The translations under genes were made by a program, and so were the position numbers. Shown here in pieces: positions 1-7,561 of a stretch of 64,000 nt of DNA; within the stretch, counting starts at the first letter, position 1, and each line of letters opens with the position of its first letter. A model generated the notes under the pieces. That model was not told the origin of the DNA. It ran no database searches and saw nothing but the letters and a program-made list of their open reading frames with translations. This DNA comes from Paraburkholderia sejongensis. GTDB taxonomy: Bacteria; Pseudomonadota; Gammaproteobacteria; Burkholderiales; Burkholderiaceae. The stretch lies in the NCBI RefSeq assembly GCF_020880815.1, contig NZ_JAJITD010000027.1, positions 1 through 64,000 on the forward strand, in the 5' to 3' direction.

Positions 1-525
1 GAACTGCTACCCTGGAAAGTCGCCCCTCTGCTGCCCGCCGCCTCACACATCGATCCTATTCGCTAGCAGCCGATCCTCTCGCGCGTCAACGTCATCCGCG
101 ACGGTACTGTTCGACTGCTTACGTTCTATCTGCGTAGCTTCGCATGTTGGATTCTCGGCCGACCCTTTTGTAGGGCGCCATCGGCCTGCTTATGCGCGTA
201 GGCAGACCGCTCGAAGCGATTGTGATGCCGATCCACGTCACGGACAACAAACCTAATATTTTCAAGCCGATCGGACAAGCGCATCACTGTGGCTACATGG
301 GAGAAGCGATGCGTCTATCTCACGCACCCGAAAACGGTTTCGGCGTTGGAGTGCTATCTGAACCATCGCATTGCACGCGGCATGGGGACCGAGCTAACAG
401 CAGAGCGTTATCGCGGACTCGCGCCGTCAACTTGCCTAGTCCTTGCTGGCAAGGGTCGCAAGTTTGCGATTAACGCCAAACGGCGCATCAACGAAGCCGG
501 GGAACAGGTTGGCGAATGGCGAGCC
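1..525 (+). pseudogene. Decayed tyrosine-integrase remnant at the left edge
   Basis: Several short stretches read like integrase coding sequence but lie in different frames. In frame 1 from the window start, coding-like sequence is interrupted by an amber TAG at 64-66 and continues to about 155 (it includes the string LLTFYLRSFACWILG). Positions 220-300 in another frame read VMPIHVTDNKPNIF. Positions 310-480 in frame 1 contain HPKTVSAL and LAPSTCLVLAGKGRKF, typical of site-specific recombinase core regions. No continuous frame joins them. I infer the N-terminal part of one or two integrases, possibly a chimera, broken by indels. The rest lies left of the window. The family call rests on remembered sequence style, so it is tentative. 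Confidence 0.45.
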
Positions 526-1720
526 GATCCGGTTCGTGACTCCGTACATCGGAAGCGGAAATGGTCGGTCAAAGTACGATCTCCATACTCTTCGGGTTTC
601 GCTGATTACCGCGTATGCCACAGAGGGCGGTGTTCCGATCCAGATCCTCTCAAAATGCGTGGCCGGTCATGCAACGATCCTCATGACCCTGTATTACAAC
701 AAGCCCGGGGCTGCGCATGTAACCGCCGTCCTCGCGGAGGCCCAGCAACGTGTGCAGCAGGCCGAGGCCGGCAATTTCCTGAAGTTCCTCCAGGACGAGG
801 AGATACGAAATGCCAGCCCCTTGGTAATCTCGAACGACTCTGCAGCAAACACCGCGCTTGAACAAAGCGAGCCTGCCTCGTGGGTTGTCGGTGATATCGG
901 CATTTGTCCTGTGGGCGGCAGTCGTTGCTGTCGGGGCGGCCCACCATCACCCGAGAGCAAGAGAGTTCATGGGCCTGTTCCTGGTGGTGCCAAAAATTGT
1001 GCTCGATGCCGCTTCTTCATCACTGGGCCGGCCTTCCTTGCTGGGCTGGTGGCCCGGTTCAATTCTGTTGGCGTGTCGCTGAGCACGGCAGCGGAGCGAC
1101 TACGCGCGGCCGAGGACGAAATTTACAAGCTGGAAGAGGCAACATTCGAGGGCCGCTCGCACGATGAGTCCAGCCAGATAGGAATCGCCTATGACCGACG
1201 CGATCGCGTACTGGACGAGGTCGATTCCATCGCCCACACCTGGCACGCAATTTACCGGCTCATTGACCGGTGCAAAGCCGCAATGTCCACCTCGGATAAG
1301 GATGACACGAAGAAGCTTGATCTGGTGCTCACCGGTGGCCTCACGGATTTGCGCGCCGCACTTTCCGAATGCACCGAGTTCGAGCTGTATGACGCGGTTT
1401 GCCAACGAGCCAACGTGTACCCCAACGAGAACGTCCTAGTGGCCAATCTTCGGCGCGGCCGACTGCTCGATGCGCTGCTATCCCGTAACGGTCGATCGGC
1501 GGTGTTTGCTTCACTGTCGGAGGCAGAAGCGCTTGCCGTGGGCAACCAGTTCGTTGAGCTGTTGATGGCCCGCGTCGGGCGCGCTGAGGCGAATGCCCTG
1601 ATCGAAGGACGCCTCCTCCTCGACGAGTTGGGAATGCTCGACGAGGTTGATCGTTTGCTTCCGACTAACAAGGCCACGCCTGCCAAACTTCTCGAACTCA
1701 GGATGAGGGCATGGCGGTGA
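515..1720 (+). pseudogene. gmtZ: GmtZ-like gamma-mobile-trio integrase, C-terminal part only
   Basis: An open frame of about 400 codons begins inside a recombinase catalytic region (LHTLRVSLITAYATEGG, then GHATILMTLYYNK, the R-x(n)-GH-x(n)-Y pattern of a tyrosine recombinase). It continues into a long C-terminal extension with paired cysteines (GICPVGGSRC, then CARCRFFITGPAFL) and a helical tail. This layout fits the GmtZ component of gamma-mobile-trio islands as I remember that family. The N-terminal half is missing from this frame, so the protein is probably inactive. Its stop overlaps the start of the next gene by 10 bp, the tight coupling expected of gmtZ-gmtX. Upstream sequence is scrambled integrase DNA, suggesting recombination at the island end. 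Confidence 0.65.
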
Positions 1721-2352
1721 CGAAGACTGAACCGACCAAGTTTCTCGAAGGGCTATGCCGGAACGTACACGCGCGCACTGAAGCTTCTCTGCGCCTGATT
1801 TTCGCGATATGCCAGGAGCAGGAGGATCGCGGTAGCACCGACTACTCTGTCGCCACGATTGGCCGGCTGTCGAGTGATCGCGGCGGCCCAGGTGCCCCTG
1901 CGATTCGGAACAAGACTGGCGAGAAGTATCGAGCCCTCATCGCAGCGTATGCGGAGAATGCGGGAGGCCGGAAGAAAAAGGGCTCCCCTGCCAAGGCATC
2001 TGCAGCGGAGGGGGTGCTGGAGGGTATCTCAGATCCCGTCCTGCGCACCCGCATCAATCTGCTCGTTGCAGATCTTGAATCAACGCGTGCCCAGCTGCTC
2101 GCGGCCCGACACATCGCTGCCCAGAATGCAGTCCTCGTTCTGGGCGATGCGCCGCAGGAACGGCCTTCAGTTGTGGCCAGTGGCGTGGAGCTGACCGCGC
2201 AGGAAAAGAAGGCCCTCGCGACGGCGATATCCGACAAGACCATGGACCATTGGGCTTGGACGATCGACAAGCTAGGCCGTGTACTGACGGATAGCGGTCA
2301 GGTGGTGTTCCCGGCCGGGTTCGCGTCTGCCATCCGCAAAATCCTCGCTTAG
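1711..2352 (+). CDS. gmtX: GmtX-like gamma-mobile-trio protein
   Basis: A 213-residue soluble protein. The N-terminal region, roughly residues 10-85, contains RTEASLRLIFAICQEQ, VATIGRLSSDRGGP and AIRNKTGEKYRALIAAYAE, which match the conserved N-terminus of GmtX as I recall it. The middle (110-140) is predicted helical and the C-terminus carries a short conserved-looking block (MDHWAWTIDKLGRVLTDSGQVVFPAGFA). It starts at ATG 1711, overlapping the end of the GmtZ-like frame. In gamma-mobile-trio islands GmtY, GmtZ and GmtX occur together and mark elements that carry variable cargo, often antiphage or antibacterial genes. Here GmtX is intact while its partner is truncated, so the element may be immobile. 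No catalytic motif is visible and the molecular role of GmtX is not known to me. Confidence 0.7.
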   Translation: MAVTKTEPTKFLEGLCRNVHARTEASLRLIFAICQEQEDRGSTDYSVATIGRLSSDRGGPGAPAIRNKTGEKYRALIAAYAENAGGRKKKGSPAKASAAEGVLEGISDPVLRTRINLLVADLESTRAQLLAARHIAAQNAVLVLGDAPQERPSVVASGVELTAQEKKALATAISDKTMDHWAWTIDKLGRVLTDSGQVVFPAGFASAIRKILA

Positions 2353-2563
2353 ATCCGGTATCAAATATGAGAGTCATATCCGCTGCGCCCGGCCCGACGT
2401 AAGTTGTGATATCCGCCACTTATAAAAACGGAACTTGACCACGTTTTGCCGTATCTGACGTGTCCGATAAAAGGCTCCGACAGATGTTTTGCGAGGTGTT
2501 ATGAGAGCCACCTGACCACGCCATCGCGGCCCTGCGCGGCAGGCGGGACAAGGGACACCCACT

Positions 2564-2615
2564 GTAATAACATTGTGTTGACTGTTGCGACCACGCGGTG
2601 TAACATTGTTATTAC
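2564..2615 (+). promoter_or_regulatory. mazEF promoter within an inverted-repeat operator
   Basis: A sigma70-like promoter is visible: TTGACT at 2578-2583, a 17-bp spacer and TAACAT at 2601-2606. It is bracketed by arms GTAATAACATTGT (2564-2576) and ACATTGTTATTAC (2603-2615), which pair at 12 of 13 positions. The right arm overlaps the -10 and also contains a short palindrome TAACA-T-TGTTA. This is the geometry expected for autorepression by a MazE-MazF complex. It lies 15 bp upstream of mazE, whose ribosome-binding site is TTGGAGG. Confidence 0.7.
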
Positions 2616-2629
2616 TTTGGAGGTGTGTC

Positions 2630-2878
2630 ATGAGAACGACGATTCGCAGAATGGGGAATTCGCAGGGCGTGCTGATTCCGAAGCCCGTCCTTGCGCAACT
2701 CGGGCTGGAGAGCGAAGTGGAAATGGAGGTCGAGGACGACGCGATTGTTCTGCGACGCCCAAAGCACAGAGCCCGTGAGGGTTGGGCGGAAGCAAGCAAG
2801 GCTCTGGCCGAGAGCGGCGACGATGCGCTGGTCATGGGCGAGTTTTCGAACGCCGATGACGCGGAGCTTGCATGGTGA
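2630..2878 (+). CDS. mazE: MazE-type antitoxin (AbrB/SpoVT fold)
   Basis: An 82-residue protein with an N-terminal swapped-hairpin AbrB domain at residues 1-45 (RRMGNSQGVLIPKPVLAQLG, typical of MazE/PemI) that binds operator DNA. The acidic tail at residues 46-82 would wrap around and neutralise the toxin. Start ATG 2630 follows a good Shine-Dalgarno sequence, and a longer in-frame start at 2585 lies inside the promoter and is rejected. The stop overlaps the mazF start (ATGGTGA), giving translational coupling. The pair would act as a stability module for this island. Autoregulation is inferred from the flanking operator-like repeat. Confidence 0.9.
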   Translation: MRTTIRRMGNSQGVLIPKPVLAQLGLESEVEMEVEDDAIVLRRPKHRAREGWAEASKALAESGDDALVMGEFSNADDAELAW

Positions 2879-3192
2879 TGCGCGGGGAAGTCTGGTTGGT
2901 CGCGCTCGATCCGACGCTTGGTAGCGAGATTCAAAAGACGCGCCCCTGTGTGGTCGTTTCGCCTCCCGAAATGCACGACCACTTGCGCACAGTCATCGTC
3001 GCGCCGATGACTTCCAAGGGGCGTCCTGCACCGTTTCGGATTCCGGTGACGTTCAAGCGCAAACAGGGCTTGATCCTCCTGGACCAGATTCGCGCCGTAG
3101 ACAAGGTGCGCCTGGTCAAGAAAGAGGGCGTAGTGGCCGATAAGACGTTGTTGGATACCCTGCGAACCTTGCAGGAAGTCTTTGCAGAATAG
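2872..3192 (+). CDS. mazF: MazF/PemK-type mRNA endoribonuclease toxin
   Basis: A 106-residue protein with the PemK/MazF SH3-like fold signature: RGEVWLVALDPTLGSE at the N-terminus, KTRPCVVVSP holding the conserved arginine of the active site, and VAPMTSKG with the conserved Thr/Ser. The C-terminus carries DQIRAVDK and a terminal helix, as in the family. Length is normal. It would cleave mRNA at short sequence motifs when its antitoxin is degraded. Start is ATG 2872, or ATG 2878 two codons later; both overlap or abut the mazE stop. It is directly followed by the block of small hypothetical genes, beginning 10 bp downstream. Confidence 0.9.
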   Translation: MVMRGEVWLVALDPTLGSEIQKTRPCVVVSPPEMHDHLRTVIVAPMTSKGRPAPFRIPVTFKRKQGLILLDQIRAVDKVRLVKKEGVVADKTLLDTLRTLQEVFAE

Positions 3193-3201
3193 GGAAAAAC
3201 G

Positions 3202-3396
3202 ATGAAATCGACCGAGCAGCCAAAGATGACGACCGCCCGTGTGGAGCGCGTGTGTCAACGCAGCGTATGGCACGTGGGCTGCGGTCGCCTCATTAAGCCG
3301 GGTGAAAAGTATCTGCGCGTGCGCGCTCCGGGGCTTAGCGATTTCGGCGTCTGCGCTGAATGCGCAGCACAGGGACAAACACGTAGCGACGTGTAA
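3202..3396 (+). CDS. Small putative zinc-binding protein
   Basis: A 64-residue protein I do not recognise. Four cysteines and a histidine (Cys18, His24, Cys27, Cys51, Cys54) form an HxxC plus CxxC arrangement, suggesting one structural zinc site. The central segment CGRLIKPGEKYLRVRAPGL resembles the zinc-knuckle hairpin of small ribbon proteins. It starts at ATG 3202, 10 bp after mazF, behind the sequence GGGAAAAACG. It is the first of ten consecutive small plus-strand genes with similar intergenic sequence, so it may be cotranscribed with mazEF. Confidence 0.6.
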   Translation: MKSTEQPKMTTARVERVCQRSVWHVGCGRLIKPGEKYLRVRAPGLSDFGVCAECAAQGQTRSDV

Positions 3397-3423
3397 CCAA
3401 ACGGAAAACGTGAGGAACCTTTG

Positions 3424-3687
3424 ATGAAGATTCAGTTTCCAGCGAAACCGGCGATCTATACAGAAAACACGACCGTTGCGTTCCAGGCGCTTGTAGATGG
3501 CGAAGCACTAACGCGGGAAGTGTCTACCGAAGCGCTTCAGGACCACTTCGGCGCAACGACCGCTTACGGTTCCGACTTGGTTGCGACATTCGAAGCAAAC
3601 CGTGCGGCAATTGAGGCGGTCGCGATGGCGAAGTTGCCGCAGCGTGTCGACGCAGGGCGATACCTTTTGACCTCAGCTGACTTTTAA
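3424..3687 (+). CDS. DUF1488-family small protein
   Basis: An 87-residue protein whose pattern fits DUF1488: a beta-rich N-terminus (VAFQALVDGEALTREVS), the STEALQDHFGA segment, a helix containing FEANRAAIEAVAMAKL, and the terminal RYLLTSADF that closes many family members. The biochemical function of DUF1488 is unknown to me. Start ATG 3424 is preceded by GAGGAAC; a TTG three bases earlier is rejected. The preceding gap holds the ACGGAAAACG motif shared with neighbouring genes. A second, broken DUF1488 gene occurs at 35138-35408 in this window, so the family recurs on both sides of the insertion-sequence region. Confidence 0.65.
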   Translation: MKIQFPAKPAIYTENTTVAFQALVDGEALTREVSTEALQDHFGATTAYGSDLVATFEANRAAIEAVAMAKLPQRVDAGRYLLTSADF

Positions 3688-3691
3688 GCTC

Positions 3692-3922
3692 ATGACGGAA
3701 AACCGCATCGTGAAGACAGCGCCCCTTGCCGACGGGGAATATTGGGCTTTGTGTCGCGAGCGCAACGTCATTTCCGCGGCTGTGAACGGACATAGCCTGG
3801 TGTACCCGAAAGCGAGGATGACAGTGAAAGACGGCTGGGCTTTTTTCCATCGCGACGGCATTGAAATTTGGAGCTGCAATGCTTCGTACGCAGCAGCGCA
3901 ATTCGACGTACACCAGGCATAG
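3692..3922 (+). CDS. Hypothetical small protein
   Basis: A 76-residue protein of no family known to me. It has a beta-rich pattern with several aromatics (EYWALCRERN, DGWAFFHRDGIEIWSCNAS) and ends in a short helix. There are no transmembrane segments and only two scattered cysteines. The ATG lies 4 bp after the previous stop, and this is the one junction in the block without the GGAAA motif, suggesting tight coupling with the DUF1488 gene. The coding call rests on its position in a packed same-strand array with no competing frame. Confidence 0.5.
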   Translation: MTENRIVKTAPLADGEYWALCRERNVISAAVNGHSLVYPKARMTVKDGWAFFHRDGIEIWSCNASYAAAQFDVHQA

Positions 3923-3931
3923 GAAAACGCG

Positions 3932-4186
3932 ATGCAAATCACGCTCGACACTGCCAAGGAGATCTATCGCCACGCAATCGATCCGCGCGCAAGTGACGGT
4001 GAAAGCTCGGCATGGTGGGACGAGGTTGCTGACGAAGTTCGCGACGTAATCGCCGCGCGCTCGTTGGGCGATGCGGCGGCGGTGATCGAGTGGTGGCATC
4101 ACGACTGGACAGAGGTATCCGACACGCCGCGCGATGCGGCCAAGCGGATGCGTGAGGCGGGCCGAGCGTTGCGCTTCAAGGCATAG
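3932..4186 (+). CDS. Hypothetical small acidic protein
   Basis: An 84-residue, mostly helical, tryptophan-rich protein (SSAWWDEVADEVRDVI, AVIEWWHHDWTEV) ending in a basic helix (RDAAKRMREAGRALRFKA). No family is recognised. The ATG at 3932 follows TAGGAAAACGCG, so the previous stop codon itself begins the recurring GGAAAA motif. It is soluble and has no cysteines. The context is the same array of small genes behind mazEF. Its role is unknown. Confidence 0.5.
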   Translation: MQITLDTAKEIYRHAIDPRASDGESSAWWDEVADEVRDVIAARSLGDAAAVIEWWHHDWTEVSDTPRDAAKRMREAGRALRFKA

Positions 4187-4206
4187 GAAAATTGGAAGTG
4201 TCCGGT

Positions 4207-4818
4207 ATGACAAACGAGAAACGAGACCCCCTCAAAAGGGCACCGGCGCGCGACTACGTATTCGGATCGACCGGCCGCAGCGCCTACGGTGTCTTCTCAC
4301 TCGTTGTCGCGGTTAGTATCCTACTCGCCTGGATTTCGACGTTTGATGGTCCAGCAGTTCGGATTTGTCATGATTATTGGCGTTGGGTCGCACCGGTCGG
4401 GATACCGGCTGCGATCGTCATCGCGTGGCGAATCCGGAAGGCACTGGTTGGCTCCTGGTACAAACCACGCTATGCATCGCAGGAACGTCAGATGGGAGTT
4501 GGCGAGTCGTGGGCTACAGGAGCAATCGCAGCAGCAGTTCTTGTTATGTTCGCAACAGGAGCGTTCGCCAACGTGATGAATCAGGTCATCGGTGTATCGT
4601 ACGTTGCAAGGTATGAAGTAGCGGGGAAATACATCGAAAAGGGCAAGCACACCTGCTACGGCTTGACCATTGTCAACGTCGGCGATCCGCTTGATCAATT
4701 TCAGTTTTGCGTAGCCAGGTCAGAACAGGAAGCGACAGCCGTTGGCGAGAAATTACAGGTGAGTGGCCGGCGCTCAAAATTTGTCAACCAGGTGCTCGCC
4801 TACACAAGAGCCCGCTAA
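4207..4818 (+). CDS. Three-helix membrane protein, unknown function
   Basis: A 203-residue inner-membrane protein. Hydrophobic segments lie at about residues 27-46, 57-75 and 100-121. A basic loop follows the second helix (WRIRKALVGSWYKPRY) and there is a soluble C-terminal domain of about 80 residues with two cysteines (HTCYGL and FQFCVARS). I do not recognise the family. I prefer ATG 4207; upstream TTG/GTG codons at 4192-4200 would add five residues. The gap before it again starts with TAGGAAAA. As the largest gene of the array and one of three with membrane segments, it could be the effector if the array is a functional unit. That is inference only. Confidence 0.6.
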   Translation: MTNEKRDPLKRAPARDYVFGSTGRSAYGVFSLVVAVSILLAWISTFDGPAVRICHDYWRWVAPVGIPAAIVIAWRIRKALVGSWYKPRYASQERQMGVGESWATGAIAAAVLVMFATGAFANVMNQVIGVSYVARYEVAGKYIEKGKHTCYGLTIVNVGDPLDQFQFCVARSEQEATAVGEKLQVSGRRSKFVNQVLAYTRAR

Positions 4819-4836
4819 CCGATCGGAAAACAAACT

Positions 4837-5049
4837 ATGAACCTGAAAGATGAGCTGGGCGTCGCGCCTGGCAATGAGTTGCGTCACGTGGGCTCGCGCA
4901 CGAAAGGGACGATGGGACAGACCGAGATTGACGAGTATGAGGAGCTCACCCCTGAGGGCAAGGTGATCGCTAGGTACACCGTCACTGAGCATACGAACCT
5001 GCGCGGCCTTGACACGACACACTCCATCCAAAAGCAAGCTGTCGCTTAA
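4837..5049 (+). CDS. Hypothetical small protein
   Basis: A 70-residue hydrophilic protein of unknown family. The middle has an acidic, beta-like stretch (EIDEYEELTPEGKVIARYTVTEH) and the termini look unstructured. It starts at ATG 4837, 18 bp after the preceding stop; the gap reads CCGATCGGAAAACAAACT, nearly the same as the gap before the next gene. There are no cysteines, signal peptide or membrane segment. The coding call rests on array context and spacing. Confidence 0.45.
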   Translation: MNLKDELGVAPGNELRHVGSRTKGTMGQTEIDEYEELTPEGKVIARYTVTEHTNLRGLDTTHSIQKQAVA

Positions 5050-5068
5050 TCGATCGGAAAGCGCCACT

Positions 5069-5248
5069 ATGAACGAACCGAAGACCCTTTCACCAGGCGC
5101 GTACTGGTATGTAGCCCCCGGCAAGGCGCCGACGATCTGCGAGAAGCGCGACGGCGAGGACTTTGTGCGCTTCACTAATGGCAGCCATCAAACATGGACG
5201 CACGATGGAGCGCGTTTCGTCGGTCCGCTGGTTGCACCTACTGAATGA
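5069..5248 (+). CDS. Hypothetical small protein
   Basis: A 59-residue protein with a compact beta pattern (GAYWYVAPGKAPTICEKRDGE, FVRFTNGSHQTWT, GARFVGPLV), reminiscent of small SH3-like or OB-like modules, though I cannot name a family. Start ATG 5069 lies 19 bp after the previous stop, behind TCGATCGGAAAGCGCCACT. A longer reading from 5009 would overlap the previous gene by 41 bp and is rejected. The layout resembles the gene at 3692-3922 (both have a WAL/WYV-type start and an aromatic core), so the two may be distant paralogues. Confidence 0.45.
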   Translation: MNEPKTLSPGAYWYVAPGKAPTICEKRDGEDFVRFTNGSHQTWTHDGARFVGPLVAPTE

Positions 5249-5269
5249 CGGAAAAAAACGGGGGAACGA

Positions 5270-5662
5270 TTGAAAGCGGGCAAGAAACTAATCATCGCGG
5301 CGAGCGTTTCGGCCGGCGCACTTGTTGGAGGTTGGTCGGCAATGGATGAACATGGGGCCACAGCTTCCATCGATGCATCGTGTCAACACGCACACGAGCA
5401 ATGGACTGCTAGCCAGTCGGCATTGACTCGCTCGCGCGGGAAGAAGCCGTGGGAAATGACAACCGACGAACTTCGCGCTGCGATTGGCTCTGATTCGCGA
5501 GTGCCCCTTTCACCGCCTTCTTGCGAACAGCTCGGTTTGCGGCCCGCGATCACTATGGGGATCTCGACAGGGCTCGGCGTGCTGATCGCTAGCTTTCTCC
5601 TTTTACACATTCTCTTGCTAATACGACGGATGGTCTTCGCCGTGGCCGGCCGCGCAAGATGA
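5270..5662 (+). CDS. Small two-helix membrane protein
   Basis: A 130-residue protein starting at TTG 5270, behind a strong GGGGGAACGA ribosome-binding region. The first 25 residues are a signal-anchor-like helix (KLIIAASVSAGALVGGW). A soluble segment of about 70 residues with two cysteines follows (DASCQHA, PPSCEQLG), then a second strongly hydrophobic helix near the C-terminus (GLGVLIASFLLLHILLLI) and a basic tail. This suggests a short periplasmic loop between two inner-membrane helices, possibly with a disulfide. The family is unknown. It is the second membrane gene of the array. Confidence 0.5.
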   Translation: MKAGKKLIIAASVSAGALVGGWSAMDEHGATASIDASCQHAHEQWTASQSALTRSRGKKPWEMTTDELRAAIGSDSRVPLSPPSCEQLGLRPAITMGISTGLGVLIASFLLLHILLLIRRMVFAVAGRAR

Positions 5663-5718
5663 CTCGGAAAATTGCAAGCCGCTAACGTTACACCAACCTA
5701 CCGCGCGAGGTATCGAAG

Positions 5719-6000
5719 ATGGACAGTTCAAAATATAACCGCGTGATCGCGATGCAATGTCCGACATGCGCGGGAACCCATTTCTCATTTGAGGGGCCTT
5801 CTGAGGACGATTCGGCGATGGCCACGTGTGCTTCGTGTGGTCGGAGCATGACTCGTGCCGAATTGCGCGAAGAAAATAGTGAAAACATTGAGGCACACGT
5901 CAAAGAAATAGGAAGACAAGCGGCTCAAGATCTCAGCGACGAGTTGAGGAAGACGCTAAAGGACGCATTTAAAGGTAGCAAAAGCATTACCATCAAATAG
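5719..6000 (+). CDS. Small zinc-ribbon protein with helical tail
   Basis: A 93-residue protein with two CxxC knuckles (Cys14/Cys17 and Cys37/Cys40), a classic zinc ribbon, followed by a long charged helix (residues 46-85). It resembles small prophage-borne putative zinc-binding proteins (the ECs_2282 type), but I give that only as a comparison. Start ATG 5719 lies 57 bp after the previous stop, the longest gap in the array, so a separate promoter is possible. It may bind nucleic acid or protein partners; no catalytic residues are visible. Confidence 0.55.
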   Translation: MDSSKYNRVIAMQCPTCAGTHFSFEGPSEDDSAMATCASCGRSMTRAELREENSENIEAHVKEIGRQAAQDLSDELRKTLKDAFKGSKSITIK

Positions 6001-6010
6001 GTTTCTTTCA

Positions 6011-6478
6011 ATGACCCTTGATCTGAGCGGTTGTGCTGCGATACTCGCACTGGTGCTGTCCTGCTATTCGACGTGGAAAACTGTGAAGTTCAACAGGAAG
6101 CAGGAAGAACTGATCGAGAGCCAGCGACAGCTGAATGCTTTGCTCGCGGACAAAGAGTCGACGGAACGGGCTGAGGCTAAACGGGCCAATCCCGGTGCCG
6201 CTTTCTCGAGAGTAGGAAGTGGCAACTATCGGCTCAAGATCTACAACCAAGGTCCCGCTGTCGCTCGAAACGTCATGATCTCGTTTCCAGAGGGAAACGA
6301 GTTGGTTTCACAGAGAGATGTCGATGAAAAATTTCCTTTGGAAACATTGGAAAGGTATCAGTCTGTCGAGCTTATCGCCTCGGTTCACATGAGCAGTCCA
6401 TCCAAGCTGACAGTTCGAATTGACTGGATTGACGGTGATGGCGAGAGCAAGACCAAGATGGTTCATCCTACCCGGTGA
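6011..6478 (+). CDS. Membrane-anchored protein with coiled coil and beta domain
   Basis: A 155-residue protein. Residues 1-22 form a hydrophobic anchor (AAILALVLSCYSTW), residues 28-58 a charged coiled coil (KQEELIESQRQLNALLADKE), and residues 65-150 a beta-rich domain (YRLKIYNQGPAVARNVMISF, then KLTVRIDWIDGDGE) resembling the Ig-like or DUF4352-like domains found after single membrane helices. The layout suggests an inner-membrane sensor or scaffold with one soluble domain. The family is not recognised. It is the last gene of the small-gene array; the IS407-type element begins 178 bp downstream. Confidence 0.55.
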   Translation: MTLDLSGCAAILALVLSCYSTWKTVKFNRKQEELIESQRQLNALLADKESTERAEAKRANPGAAFSRVGSGNYRLKIYNQGPAVARNVMISFPEGNELVSQRDVDEKFPLETLERYQSVELIASVHMSSPSKLTVRIDWIDGDGESKTKMVHPTR

Positions 6479-6691
6479 TATCTCAAAGACGGCGAACTCC
6501 TCGGAATATAAGCCGCCATGCGCGGCGCTGAAAAGTGCCGCGCGAGCGGCCCGCACCGGCCGGACGCCGGACCCAACGGAGAAAGAAACTTTGACCTACG
6601 TTATCAAATATACACAAGGTTCGGGACCAACCGAGCAATGGTTCCGCGGTTGCGCTGACCTGCCCCCTTCAGTAGGGCCAATGGGCTTCTA

Positions 6692-7548
6692 GAGGGTGTT
6701 AGGCACTTTTTGTCGGACCTGGTATCCTGGCGAGATGAAAAAACGCAGGTCATACCCAACGGATGTATCGGATGAAGAGTGGTATTTCGCCGCTCCGTAC
6801 CTGACCTTGATGAACAAGGACGCACCGCAGCGTCGCTACGAACTGCGCGAGATGTTCAACGCGCTGCGCTGGATCGTACGCGCGGGTGCACCGTGGCGTT
6901 TGTTGCCCAACGACTTTCCACCTTGGGAACTGGTCTACCAGCAGACGCAACGCTGGATTCAGGCCGGCTGTTTCGAGGCCATGGTGAATGACCTGCGTTC
7001 GATCATCCGGATCGCGCACGAGCGTCGTGGTCAACCCAGCGCTGTCATTCTCGACGCACGGACCCTGCAATCGACCTGCGAGAGTGGACCTCGCGCCGGT
7101 TACGACGGCTACAAACGAAAACGCGGTAGCAAGGTCCAGATGGCGGTTGATACCTTGGGGCAATTGATTGCCGTGTATGTTACGCCGGCCAACGAACAGG
7201 AGCGCGCGCAGGTCGGAGAACTGGCGCGTCAGGTTCAGCAGGCCACGGGCCAGACGGTCAAGGTGGCGTTCGCCAATCAGGGATACACCGGCGAAGATCC
7301 CGCGCAGGCGGCACTGGACGAAGGAATCGAGCTTCAGGTAATCAAGCTGTCGGAGGCGAAAAAGGGCTTCGTGCTGTTGCCGCGCCGCTGGGTGGTCGAG
7401 CGCATCTTCGGATGGCTCAACCGCTTCCGCCGACTGGCCAGAGACTACGAGCGATTGCCCGAAACCCTGGCTGGTTTGCACTTCGTCGTATTCTCCGTGC
7501 TTATGCTTGTCCACTTTGCAGCCCTTAACAAAAGTGCCTAACACGCTC
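6692..7548 (+). mobile_element. IS5-family element (IS427-like size), 857 bp
   Basis: Terminal inverted repeats GAGGGTGTTAGGCACTTTT (left, from 6692) and GAGCGTGTTAGGCACTTTT (right, read from 7548) are almost identical. A TA dinucleotide (CTA if the C is counted) flanks both ends, the expected short target duplication of this family. The element encodes one transposase frame and is inserted in the end region of the IS407-type element, so it is the younger of the two. Confidence 0.92.
6735..7541 (+). CDS. IS5-family transposase
   Basis: A 268-residue DDE transposase. The N-terminus (YPTDVSDEEWYFAAPYL) is the usual IS5 start and is followed by the DUF4096-like region with WRIVRAGAPWRLLPNDFPPW. 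The first catalytic Asp is in AVILDARTLQ, the second falls near VAFANQGYTGEDP (NQ where many members have D/S-GY), and the C-terminus has RRWVVERIFGWLNRFRRLARDYERL with the YREK-like signature glutamate. Start ATG 6735 is chosen because the upstream frame runs into the inverted repeat. The second catalytic position (ANQGYTGE) is slightly unusual and could affect activity. Confidence 0.92.
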   Translation: MKKRRSYPTDVSDEEWYFAAPYLTLMNKDAPQRRYELREMFNALRWIVRAGAPWRLLPNDFPPWELVYQQTQRWIQAGCFEAMVNDLRSIIRIAHERRGQPSAVILDARTLQSTCESGPRAGYDGYKRKRGSKVQMAVDTLGQLIAVYVTPANEQERAQVGELARQVQQATGQTVKVAFANQGYTGEDPAQAALDEGIELQVIKLSEAKKGFVLLPRRWVVERIFGWLNRFRRLARDYERLPETLAGLHFVVFSVLMLVHFAALNKSA

Positions 7549-7561
7549 TAGCAAAGTCGCT

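Noticed and set aside
3424..5662. CRISPR-like array suggested by recurring GGAAA leaders
   Set aside because: Repeats are only 5-12 bases, unequal in spacing and separated by coding frames, so this is not a CRISPR array.
6750..7544. 264-codon minus-strand frame opposite the IS5-family transposase
   Set aside because: It is antisense to a clearly conserved transposase and has no family features.
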